Shown: positions 9,401-16,240 of the stretch, piece after piece
Position numbering within the stretch: position 1 is the first letter of the stretch
Layout: each line of letters opens with the position of its first letter
NCBI RefSeq assembly: GCF_018603905.1
Contig: NZ_JAHFZZ010000029.1
Location: 63,815-127,814, forward strand
Reading direction: 5' to 3'
Origin: Nonomuraea sp. NEAU-A123
Lineage (GTDB): Bacteria > Actinomycetota > Actinomycetes > Streptosporangiales > Streptosporangiaceae
Length of the DNA: 64,000 bases
Program-made: the position numbers and the translations under genes
Notes under the pieces: model-generated
The model's input: only the letters and a program-made list of their open reading frames with translations
Databases searched by the model: none
What the model was told of the DNA's origin: nothing

Positions 9401-10411
9401 ATGGCCGGCCCAACGCTGCGTGACGTCGCCAAACGGGCGAATGTCTCGATTCGCACGGTGTCCAACGTGGTCAACGGCTACGCGCCGGTCTCCGACGAGC
9501 TGCGGGCCCGGGTGCAGGTCGTGCTGGACGAGCTGGGCTACCGCCCCAACCTCATCGCCCGCAACCTCAAGCAGGGGCGTACCGGGATGATCGCCCTGGT
9601 CGTCCCCGAGCTGGACGTCCCCTACTTCGCCGAGCTGGTGCGTGAGGTGATCACCGCGGCCCGCGCGCAGGGCTACGTGGTGATGGTCGACCAGACCGAC
9701 GGCGACGCCGAGCGGGAGCGGGAGCTGCTGGCCCGCGACTCACGGGCGACGATGTTCGACGGGCTGCTGCTGAGCCCGCTGGCGATCTCCGCCGAGGACC
9801 TGCGCGGGCGGGGCAACCGGGTCCCGATCGTGCTGCTCGGCGAGCACATCTTCAACGGCAGCTTCCACCACGTCGCCATCGACAACGTCGCCGCCGCCCG
9901 TGAGGCCACCGCGCACCTGCTGGAGCAGGGCCGCCGCCGCGTCGCCGCGATCGGCGACCAGCCGTACGCCACCGGTGAGACCGCCCAGCTCCGCACGTCC
10001 GGCTACCGCCAGGCACACGCCCGCTTGGGACTGGCCGTGGACGACCGGCTCATCGTCCCGACTCCCCGCTTCCACCGGCGCCTGGGCCTGGAGGCGATGG
10101 AGCACCTGCTCGCGTTGCCCGACCCGCCCGACGCCGTGTTCTGCTACAACGACCTGCTCGCCCTCGGCGCGATGCGCGCCCTGACCAGGGCCGGCCGCCG
10201 GATCCCCGACGATGTCGCGGTGATCGGCATCGACGACATCGAGGAGGGCCAGTACAGCACGCCCAGCCTCACCACGGTCGCCCCGGACAAGGCGGAGATC
10301 GCCCGCCTGGCGGTGGACATCCTCCTGCAGTCGATCAACGGCACGGCCACCACCCCGTCGGAGCTCGTCGTCCCGCACCGCCTCATCGTCCGGGAGAGCA
10401 CCGCGACCTGA
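9401..10411 (+). CDS. LacI-family transcriptional regulator
   Basis: 336 residues from the ATG at 9401, chosen because GAGGAGGA sits just upstream; an in-frame ATG at 9326 would lie inside an operator. Residues 3-25 form the LacI helix-turn-helix (TLRDVAKRANVSIRTVSNVV), followed by the hinge region and a periplasmic-binding-protein-like effector domain (for example GMIALVVPELDVPYFAELV and PDAVFCYNDLLALGAMRAL). Probably represses the divergent importer-GH2 operon and itself through the twin operators. A decayed copy of its last ~80 codons is found at 19.5-19.75 kb. Confidence 0.92.
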   Translation: MAGPTLRDVAKRANVSIRTVSNVVNGYAPVSDELRARVQVVLDELGYRPNLIARNLKQGRTGMIALVVPELDVPYFAELVREVITAARAQGYVVMVDQTDGDAERERELLARDSRATMFDGLLLSPLAISAEDLRGRGNRVPIVLLGEHIFNGSFHHVAIDNVAAAREATAHLLEQGRRRVAAIGDQPYATGETAQLRTSGYRQAHARLGLAVDDRLIVPTPRFHRRLGLEAMEHLLALPDPPDAVFCYNDLLALGAMRALTRAGRRIPDDVAVIGIDDIEEGQYSTPSLTTVAPDKAEIARLAVDILLQSINGTATTPSELVVPHRLIVRESTAT

Positions 10412-10565
10412 CCGACGGCTCCCTCACGTGCCTGTATTCACGGCGTAAAGCCCGACCGGGGGATGCCCAGCCTGAGTCTCGGCATGGGCTCGGACGGTAA
10501 AAATCCAGGTCAGAAGCCCTCTCGGCGGGCAGGCTCAGGGCATCCGATGGGTTGTAGCCGTGGAG
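10412..10565. other. Intergenic stretch, no gene recognised
   Basis: Between the LacI stop and the hairpin before the mini-gene I see no convincing gene on either strand. A reverse-strand open frame exists but has no ribosome site, no recognisable product and unusual composition. Several short inverted segments (CCGACC/GGACGG region at 10.46-10.50 kb) could fold as RNA, but I cannot assign them to a known riboswitch. Confidence 0.4.
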
Positions 10566-10590
10566 AGCGGGGTCAGTAACCATCCCCGCT
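10566..10590 (+). promoter_or_regulatory. Hairpin immediately before the mini-gene
   Basis: AGCGGGG at 10566-10572 pairs perfectly with CCCCGCT at 10584-10590 around an 11-base loop. It ends 27 bases before the GTG of the 39-codon frame, inside what would be its leader. It may be a leader structure or the end of an upstream transcript. Confidence 0.4.
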
Positions 10591-10617
10591 GACACCAGAA
10601 ATTCCACGGAGAACACT

Positions 10618-10737
10618 GTGTTTATTCTGCGCTTCCTCGGCATGACCCGCCCGCCGGTGCCCATGCCGCCGGATATCTTCTCAGGCGGCAGCTCTGGTGC
10701 GGAACTTGCGCGCCGTCGTCGCCGTCACCGCCACTGA
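10618..10737 (+). CDS. Candidate 39-residue peptide of unknown function
   Basis: A GTG at 10618 has CACGGAGA six bases upstream and opens a frame of 39 codons that stops at 10737. The peptide starts hydrophobic (FILRFLGM), has a Pro-rich centre (TRPPVPMPPDIFSGGSSG) and ends in a strongly basic tail (LARRRRRHRH). A strong Rho-independent-type terminator begins 24 bp after the stop. The arrangement of ribosome site, short frame and own terminator suggests a real expressed unit, either a small basic peptide or a small RNA. I do not recognise the peptide. Coding status is unproven. Confidence 0.4.
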   Translation: MFILRFLGMTRPPVPMPPDIFSGGSSGAELARRRRRHRH

Positions 10738-10760
10738 GTTCAACGCTCAACCCAGAAAGA

Positions 10761-10792
10761 CGCTCGGCGGGGAGATTCCTCGCCGGGCGTTT
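10761..10792 (+). terminator. Terminator after the mini-gene
   Basis: CGCTCGGCGGGG (10761-10772) pairs with CCTCGCCGGGCG (10778-10789) through 12 pairs including two G-U, with a five-base loop, followed by TTT. It is the strongest hairpin in the 670-bp gap and lies on the + strand after the short open frame. Confidence 0.65.
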
Positions 10793-10930
10793 CGCTGCGC
10801 CGGCCCTCGGGTGTGTAGCACGGCGTTATGAGGTGGCAGGGTGTGAGTCCGCAACCTTGGCGCCACCCCTAGCCAATACCGGGCCGCCACCCTGCCGGAC
10901 CAGCGCAACACCGGTACGCGTCGTACGCCG

Positions 10931-10996
10931 ACACGCTGCTAGCGTGTGCTCGTGCCGAAGACAGACAAGGTGCGCCGTCGCTGAGAGCGACGGCGC
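10931..10996. promoter_or_regulatory. Two inverted repeats upstream of the MFS gene
   Basis: ACACGCT-GCT-AGCGTGT (10931-10947) is a 7-bp-arm palindrome of operator size. GCGCCGTCGCT (10972-10982) and AGCGACGGCGC (10986-10996) are perfect 11-bp arms around GAG, followed by AAAACCCC. Both precede the MFS start at 11083 by 90-150 bp. The first could be a repressor site and the second an RNA hairpin in the leader; neither role is proven. Confidence 0.45.
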
Positions 10997-11082
10997 AAAA
11001 CCCCAGTTCTCGCCGTCGCTCCTGAGCCTTGGCCAGGAGCGCCTTCGTGGCGCTCGGATTTCCCTTGTTCCGGAGCGCACCC

Positions 11083-12411
11083 ATGTTCGCCTTGTCTTCT
11101 CGTCAACGTCGGCGTGTCCTTGTCGCTGACCTCATTTCCACCGCGGTGTTCCCGCTCGCCATCACCGGCGCGACAGCGGCTGTCCCCGACGCGACCGCGC
11201 AGTTGCCCGGTGCGGATGCCCTGGGCCCGTGGATCGTCCTCGCCTACAACGGGCTCTTCGCCGCGGCCCTGCTGCTGGCGGGGGCGACAGCGGACCGTAC
11301 CGCCCGCACCCGGTTCTTCGCCGTCGGCAACATCGTCGTCGCGGCCACCGGGGTCTTGTCGGCCCTCGCTCCGGACCTGTCGTCTCTGGTAGCCCTCCGT
11401 GCGGTCGCTGGCGTCGGGGCGGCCATGTGCGCCGCCGGTGGATCGTCGATGGTCTTGGCCGTGTACCCGCCGGAGGAGCGGCGTCGGGTGTACGGCTACG
11501 CGGGCGTCGTGCTGGGCAGCAGCCTGGCGCTGGGACCGATCGTCGCCCAGGCCCTCATGGCCGTGGGAGGTTGGCCGCTCGTCTTCGTCGCGCCGGGGGC
11601 TGTCGCCGCCGTCGCGGCCTTGGTCACGCTCGGGCTTCCGGGTCTTCGCAGCCCCGAGGTGTCCGATGACTTCGACCTTGCCGGCGCCGTCCTGTTCGGA
11701 GTGACCATCGCCGCGGTGGTGACCGCACTCGGGCCTGGCCTTGGGGCTGGCGTCCCGTGGTGGGGACCGGGCGTGCTCATCCTCGTCGCGGCAGCCGGCG
11801 CCACCGGGCTCATCCGCGTGGAACGGCGCGCAGCTGATCCCGCGATCCCCGTGGACTTGTTGCGGATCCCCGCCTATCGCGCGTACGCCGTGGCGACGGG
11901 TGCCTTCATGGGGATGCTCGTGGTGGGATTGACCGTCCTCCCGCAGCTCGGCGCTGTCCAGAACATGGGTCCAGGCGAGGCGGCGATCATGCTCAGCCTG
12001 CTGACCGTGCCATCGACGGTCCTTCCGCTCCTTGCCGCTCGGCTCGCGCGCCGACTGGCACGGCAGATGGTGACAACCGCCCTGTTCGCCTGCACCGTCA
12101 CCGCCGTCATCCTCCAGGTGACCGACCATCCTGCCGCTCTTCTCGTGGCGGCCGGGGTCATCGGGCTGTGCCTGGGGCTGACCGAAGGCGTCCCGGACGG
12201 GCAGGCGCTCACGTACGTGCCCTCCCATCGCGGAGGGGCGGGCGCCGCGCTGTTCAGCACGACGCGGATGAGCCTGGAAACTCTCACCCTGGCCGCCGCC
12301 ACCGGGGTGATGGCGGCTCTCGGCCCCTCATCCGGGATGGCAGTCGCCGGAGCCGTGTGCCTCGCCGCCGCTCTCATCGTCCAGCAAGCCGTCCCCTCCC
12401 GCGACACATAG
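11083..12411 (+). CDS. MFS transporter, DHA2/EmrB-QacA-like drug efflux type
   Basis: 442 residues from the ATG at 11083 (CCGGAGCGCACC upstream); a TTG at 11029 in the same frame is a less likely start. The protein is almost all membrane helices. MFS signatures include GATADRTARTRFF, the motif A-like loop after helix 2, and the motif-C region GVVLGSSLALGPIVAQAL. The length and the long spacer near VERRAADPAIPVDLL fit the 14-helix DHA2 group of multidrug exporters. It stands alone, preceded by two inverted repeats, and is convergent with the AhpD-like gene. Substrate unknown. Confidence 0.82.
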   Translation: MFALSSRQRRRVLVADLISTAVFPLAITGATAAVPDATAQLPGADALGPWIVLAYNGLFAAALLLAGATADRTARTRFFAVGNIVVAATGVLSALAPDLSSLVALRAVAGVGAAMCAAGGSSMVLAVYPPEERRRVYGYAGVVLGSSLALGPIVAQALMAVGGWPLVFVAPGAVAAVAALVTLGLPGLRSPEVSDDFDLAGAVLFGVTIAAVVTALGPGLGAGVPWWGPGVLILVAAAGATGLIRVERRAADPAIPVDLLRIPAYRAYAVATGAFMGMLVVGLTVLPQLGAVQNMGPGEAAIMLSLLTVPSTVLPLLAARLARRLARQMVTTALFACTVTAVILQVTDHPAALLVAAGVIGLCLGLTEGVPDGQALTYVPSHRGGAGAALFSTTRMSLETLTLAAATGVMAALGPSSGMAVAGAVCLAAALIVQQAVPSRDT

Positions 12412-12437
12412 CCCACCGCCGTCGCCACTCGCATCTC

Positions 12438-13007
12438 TCAGCTCGCGGGAGCGAAGTCGGCGAATCTTGGGGTGTTCGGCTCGTGGGGCACGCGTGCCGC
12501 GGTGGCGGCGAAGCTGATCGCGTGGTACCAGCCGCAGAGCAGGAGCAGATCGAGGAGCTGGCCGTCGTCTATGACCTCCGCGAGCCGGGCCCACAGTGCG
12601 TCGTCGATGTCGCAGTTGGCGTGCAGGGCGTCGACGGCCTCGATCAGCAGGCGTTCCCGCGGGGACTCCCAGCACGGATCGTCGGGCGTCCCGTGCGTCA
12701 CCGAGACGATCTGCGCGGTGGTCAGCCCGACCCGCTCGGCGAACATCGACACATGCACGCCCCACTCGTACTCGCAGCGGCACCGCGCACACGTACGGGC
12801 GATCGTGATCTCCCGCTCCCGCATGCTCAGCGTCAGCTGACGCCCCAGCTCGTAACGGCCCCATCCGTGCATCGCACCGGTCATCGGAAGATTACCGGCG
12901 AACATCCTGAACAGCCCGATCGGCGGCACACCCGTCGGCATCATGCTCTCCAACTGCGCCCCGACCTCGGGCTCGTACGGCGGCTCCACAAGCGCTATGC
13001 GCGACAT
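12438..13007 (-). CDS. Carboxymuconolactone decarboxylase/AhpD-like protein
   Basis: 189 residues. The central motif REITIARTCARCRCEYEWGV followed by His matches the CMD/AhpD family signature, with a C-x-x-C pair and a downstream histidine that relay electrons in AhpD-type peroxidase partners. The family includes oxidative-stress proteins and lactone decarboxylases, and the sequence alone does not separate them. The C-terminal part (LIEAVDALHANCDIDDALWA) is the typical second helical segment. It is divergent from an HxlR regulator, with two identical palindromes in the 78-bp gap; this pairing of HxlR and a redox-related enzyme is common and suggests induction by a reactive electrophile or oxidant. 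Confidence 0.82.
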   Translation of the reverse strand: MSRIALVEPPYEPEVGAQLESMMPTGVPPIGLFRMFAGNLPMTGAMHGWGRYELGRQLTLSMREREITIARTCARCRCEYEWGVHVSMFAERVGLTTAQIVSVTHGTPDDPCWESPRERLLIEAVDALHANCDIDDALWARLAEVIDDGQLLDLLLLCGWYHAISFAATAARVPHEPNTPRFADFAPAS

Positions 13008-13021
13008 CCACCCTCCCAGGT

Positions 13022-13073
13022 GTTTCGGAAATCGAAACGGCCGCCTCGATGCTAATGTTTCGGAAAACGAAAC
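13022..13073. promoter_or_regulatory. Twin palindromic operators for the HxlR regulator
   Basis: GTTTCG-GAAAT-CGAAAC (13022-13038) and GTTTCG-GAAAA-CGAAAC (13057-13073) are two 17-bp palindromes with identical arms, 35 bp centre to centre. The second ends 12 bp before the HxlR start codon and the first 15 bp before the divergent gene, well placed to block both. Confidence 0.8.
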
Positions 13074-13085
13074 ACAAGGAGGGGC

Positions 13086-13445
13086 ATGTCCACGAATCGG
13101 ACTCCGCTTCCTGGCCGGCCCGTCCGCGGCTCCAAGACAGGCCGGCCGCTGATGGCCGCCATGGACCTACTGAGCCGCCGCTGGGCGCTGCGGATCATCT
13201 GGGAGTTGCGAGACGGCCCGCTCGGCGCGCGCCCGCTACTCGCACGCTGCGAAGGACTGTCCTCCAGCGTCCTGTACCAGCGCCTCGACGAACTGACGAC
13301 CGCCGATCTGGTCGCCCCCAGTGAGGCCGGCTACACGCTGACCGACGTGGGAATGTCCCTCGGCCCCGCCCTCCACGAGCTCAACATCTGGGCCGACGCC
13401 TGGGCCGAGACCATCCACGCACGCTCACCTGAACAGCCCCACTGA
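13086..13445 (+). CDS. HxlR-family winged-helix regulator
   Basis: 119 residues; ATG at 13086 after AAGGAGGGGC. It contains the HxlR signature region RRWALRIIWELRDGPLGARP followed by the recognition helix SSSVLYQRLDELTTADLV and the wing ending in YTLTDVGMSLGPALHEL. HxlR proteins are dimeric winged-helix regulators, often redox or aldehyde responsive. No internal cysteine besides the one in ARCEGLSS is seen, so a single-cysteine sensing mechanism is possible but is inference. Likely controls the divergent AhpD-like gene and itself through the twin palindromes. Confidence 0.88.
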   Translation: MSTNRTPLPGRPVRGSKTGRPLMAAMDLLSRRWALRIIWELRDGPLGARPLLARCEGLSSSVLYQRLDELTTADLVAPSEAGYTLTDVGMSLGPALHELNIWADAWAETIHARSPEQPH

Positions 13446-13598
13446 CCCGACTCCAGATCGGGCCCAGGACTGGCGACCTCTGAGATGACGCGGTTGGTTG
13501 GCTCGTCGCTGTAGCCGAGCATTTGAGCGATCACCGGTGCCGGTACTTGGAGAGCGGGGCTGAGCCGGTGTCGGGGGCCGGTTCCAGCCGACGCGCTG

Positions 13599-14021
13599 TC
13601 AGTTGATCGCGGTCATGCCTGCTCCGGCGATCTTGATGTCGTCGCTCCAGTGGCCGCCGGACACGCCGATGCCTCCGACGATATGGCCGTCGACCGTGAT
13701 CGGGATCCCGCCGCCGAACGCCACCAGGCGGTCGACGCCGGTGGGGGCGCCCAAGGCCAGCGGGGCATCATCCTTGATGAACTCGTGCCACTGCTCGGTG
13801 CTCATCCCGAAGCCTGCGGCGGTGTAGGCCTTGTCCTGGGCGACCTGTGCGGCCATCACCGGCGCGCCATCCATGCGGATGAACGCGGTCAGGTGCCCGG
13901 CGGCGTCGACGACGGCGATGGCGTACGCGATCGAGGTTTCCCCAGCGGCCTCGACGGCCGCGTCGATGATGGCGCGGGCTGCGGCGTGGGTGATGGACGG
14001 GTTCTGCGTGACGTACTTCAT
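13599..14021 (-). CDS. HbpS/GlcG-family (DUF336) protein
   Basis: 140 residues from the ATG at 14019-14021, which is preceded on its strand by CTAAGGAGATATCG. The family pattern is clear: an N-terminal helix (ITHAAARAIIDAAVEAA), then IAVVDAAGHLTAFIRMDGAP, and the C-terminal glycine-rich GGGIPITVDGHIVGGIGVSG. Members bind haem or cobalamin-like ligands (HbpS) or are encoded in glycolate loci (GlcG). It lies 59 bp downstream of the MFS transporter at 14081-15319 and may be co-transcribed. No export signal, so probably cytosolic. Exact role unknown. Confidence 0.85.
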   Translation of the reverse strand: MKYVTQNPSITHAAARAIIDAAVEAAGETSIAYAIAVVDAAGHLTAFIRMDGAPVMAAQVAQDKAYTAAGFGMSTEQWHEFIKDDAPLALGAPTGVDRLVAFGGGIPITVDGHIVGGIGVSGGHWSDDIKIAGAGMTAIN

Positions 14022-14080
14022 CGATATCTCCTTAGGCGATTGTCCGACACGAGCTCGAGAGGGCCGCTGTTCCTTCGGGG

Positions 14081-15319
14081 TCAGCGCGCCTGGGCGGTGT
14101 CGGCTGCCGCGGGTGCTGAGTGGCGCCGCTTCTCGACGCGAACGGGGATCACGGCAACCGCCAGCAGCGGAAAGACCGCAGCAGCCGCGAACGCGGTCGC
14201 GTACCCGTCGGCTCCGATCACCATGGCCATGATCGGCGGGGTCGCCGCGGCGACCGCGTTCTGCGCGGTGTTCTGGATGCCCAGCGCCCGGCCGGCCCAG
14301 GCGCGGCCGGCGTGCTCCGCGACGGCGGTGAACGCCAGCCCGTTGGGGCTGACGGACACGATCGAGGCGGCCACCACCGCACCGACCGCGATGGCGGATC
14401 CGCCCGCCGCACCCGCGGCCAAGATCGCGACAACGACCGCGATAGCCACCGAGACCGTGCGCATCGGGCGCATGCGGCTGCCGACCCGGTCCGACCACCA
14501 GCCCGACAGCAACCGCGCGGCGGCACCGCCGATCTGCGCGGCGGCCAGCATGTGCCCCGCCTGGGAGGGATCCCAGCCGCGCTCGTCGATCAGGAACACC
14601 AGAGCGAACGTGGCCACCGTGAACTGCGGCACGATCAGCAGGGCGCTGGCGCCGTGGAGACGCCACAGCATCGAGGTGCGATACGGCGACCCCGCCCGCT
14701 CGTCCGAACCTGCCGGCGTCCGTTGCGGATCGCGGACCACGGCGGCCACCAACACGGCCGCCGCCAGGCAGAACACGGACATGAACACCAGGGCCGGGAT
14801 GCGGCCCGTGGCGGCCAACGCCGGCAGGGCGATCGCCGCGATCGCCACCCCCAGCGGCTGAGCGGTCTGCCGCAGCCCCATCGCCAGACCGCGTTCGTGG
14901 GCGGTGAACCAACCCAAGATCAACCGCCCGCTGGAGGCGTGTACGGAGGCGCCGGCAGCCCCCGCCAGCAGGAAACAGAAACCCAGCGCGACCGCGCCGT
15001 CCATCTGGGTTGCCACCGTCAGCACCGCTCCGGCCGCGACCAGCCCACCGGCCAGCACCCACCGCTCGCCCCACCGATCGGCGGCGGCACCCCAGGCGAC
15101 CAGAGTCAGCAGCAACCCGGCAGTCGGCGCGGCGGCCAGCACACCCGCGGTGCTCAACGACAAGCCTTCATCGCGTAGCGCGGGCATGAGGTAGGCCAGG
15201 CCGAACTGGAACGTGCAGCCCGCGGTCATGGCGAGCATTCCCACCGCCAGTACGGCCCACCGGCGCCTGTCACCGTCTTGCCGCACCGCCATCGCGGTGC
15301 GCGCACTCGTGTTGCCCAC
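14081..15319 (-). CDS. MFS transporter (12-helix type)
   Basis: 412 residues made of about 12 hydrophobic segments. The motif-A-like loop GAAADRWGERWVLAGG lies after helix 2, and a half-molecule repeat is evident (SGWWSDRVGSRMRPMRT after helix 8). It resembles the monocarboxylate/CynX-like branch of the superfamily; the substrate cannot be deduced. It is divergent from a MarR regulator with an inverted repeat between them, and upstream of the HbpS-like gene, so the three probably form one small regulon. Confidence 0.83.
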   Translation of the reverse strand: MGNTSARTAMAVRQDGDRRRWAVLAVGMLAMTAGCTFQFGLAYLMPALRDEGLSLSTAGVLAAAPTAGLLLTLVAWGAAADRWGERWVLAGGLVAAGAVLTVATQMDGAVALGFCFLLAGAAGASVHASSGRLILGWFTAHERGLAMGLRQTAQPLGVAIAAIALPALAATGRIPALVFMSVFCLAAAVLVAAVVRDPQRTPAGSDERAGSPYRTSMLWRLHGASALLIVPQFTVATFALVFLIDERGWDPSQAGHMLAAAQIGGAAARLLSGWWSDRVGSRMRPMRTVSVAIAVVVAILAAGAAGGSAIAVGAVVAASIVSVSPNGLAFTAVAEHAGRAWAGRALGIQNTAQNAVAAATPPIMAMVIGADGYATAFAAAAVFPLLAVAVIPVRVEKRRHSAPAAADTAQAR

Positions 15320-15414
15320 AGAGTCCTCCCCATCCTCCAGCCACGCTCCCGGCCCTTGTTCGATGCCTGACAGTTAACAGTAAGCATGCTGATAGAGGCA
15401 AGTGCGCTGTTTGT

Positions 15415-15434
15415 TGCCAGCCAGTAACCTGGCA
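15415..15434. promoter_or_regulatory. Inverted repeat before marR-type gene
   Basis: TGCCAG (15415-15420) and CTGGCA (15429-15434) are perfect arms with eight bases between them, ending two bases before the MarR ATG. Position and size suit an autoregulatory MarR operator. It may also affect the divergent MFS gene. Confidence 0.5.
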
Positions 15435-15436
15435 GC

Positions 15437-15871
15437 ATGCACTACTCCGAGCGCCTTCTCGCCTATGTCAAACGCGCTGAGCAGACCACTCAGCAGGCCA
15501 AGGAGAACGTCCTGCGCGAGTTCGGCATGACCGCCGCCCAACAGGCAGCGCTCGCCATCCTCAGCGACCACGACGGCATCACCTCCGCCGAACTCGCCCG
15601 CAAGGTCGGCGTCACCGCGCAGACCATGAACAGCACGGTCAGCCGCCTGGAGGCTCGCGGCCTGATTGCCCGCGCCTCTCATCCGATGCACGGCACTCTC
15701 ATCGAGATCCGTCTTACCGATCACGGCCGAGACCTGTTCGATCGCGCGGATGCCCGCGTGGCCGAACTCGACACGGCACTGGGCGCAAACCTGTCCGCCA
15801 AGGAACTCGACACGCTCAAGAAGCTGTTGACCCGCCTCGGCGACACCGCGACCCAGGCAGCCAAGCGCTGA
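15437..15871 (+). CDS. MarR-family transcriptional regulator
   Basis: 144 residues. Winged helix-turn-helix in the middle: FGMTAAQQAALAILSDHDGI, then TSAELARKVGVTAQTMNSTV as recognition helix, and a wing around HPMHGTLIEIRLTDHGRDLF. N- and C-terminal helices form the dimer interface. Its gene is divergent from an MFS exporter, a classic MarR arrangement in which a small-molecule ligand releases the repressor and induces efflux. Confidence 0.88.
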   Translation: MHYSERLLAYVKRAEQTTQQAKENVLREFGMTAAQQAALAILSDHDGITSAELARKVGVTAQTMNSTVSRLEARGLIARASHPMHGTLIEIRLTDHGRDLFDRADARVAELDTALGANLSAKELDTLKKLLTRLGDTATQAAKR

Positions 15872-16193
15872 CGCAAGCCGACGCTGACCTTTTCATCCCG
15901 GCCCAGGGATCACATCACCATCTTGAGCGGACGATTCTGACGCTGGGCACCTAATGTCCGTCACCAGGGGCCTTTCGTAGTCTCGAACCCAGCCCACGAG
16001 GTGACGTCGTGCCCGTAAGCCCGGACGAAGTGCCGTAGTCCTCGACGGTGATGCCGGCCAAGGTGAAAGCTTTCACAGCTGTGGAAGTCAGGCATCAGCT
16101 CGGCACCGGCCGGGTCGAGTCCGACGCGGCGGCTGGCCATGTCGAGCGTGGCCCACGCGGACGCCTCGGCGTTGCTGGTTTGGGTCATGCCTT
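15872..16193. other. 322-bp gap without a supported gene
   Basis: A reverse frame of about 75 codons (15961-16188) exists but has no ribosome site, no recognisable domain, and its neighbouring frames read equally well. I see no RNA gene. It may hold decayed coding sequence. Confidence 0.4.
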
Positions 16194-16223
16194 CCAGGCC
16201 CGGCCGGTAAGGGCCGGGCCTGG
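16194..16223 (-). terminator. Terminator of the subtilase gene
   Basis: CCAGGCCCGGCC (16194-16205) and GGCCGGGCCTGG (16212-16223) form a perfect 12-bp stem with a six-base loop, 18 bp after the stop codon of the protease reading frame. There is no clear U tract, as is common in high-GC actinomycetes. Confidence 0.75.
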
Positions 16224-16240
16224 GTGGGTGTGGTCGGTGG

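Noticed and set aside
10383..10664. A 93-codon - strand frame opposite the mini-gene
   Set aside because: It overlaps the end of the LacI gene, lacks a ribosome site and contains no recognisable domain.
15961..16188. A 75-codon - strand frame after marR
   Set aside because: No ribosome site, no homology recognised, and adjacent frames are equally open.
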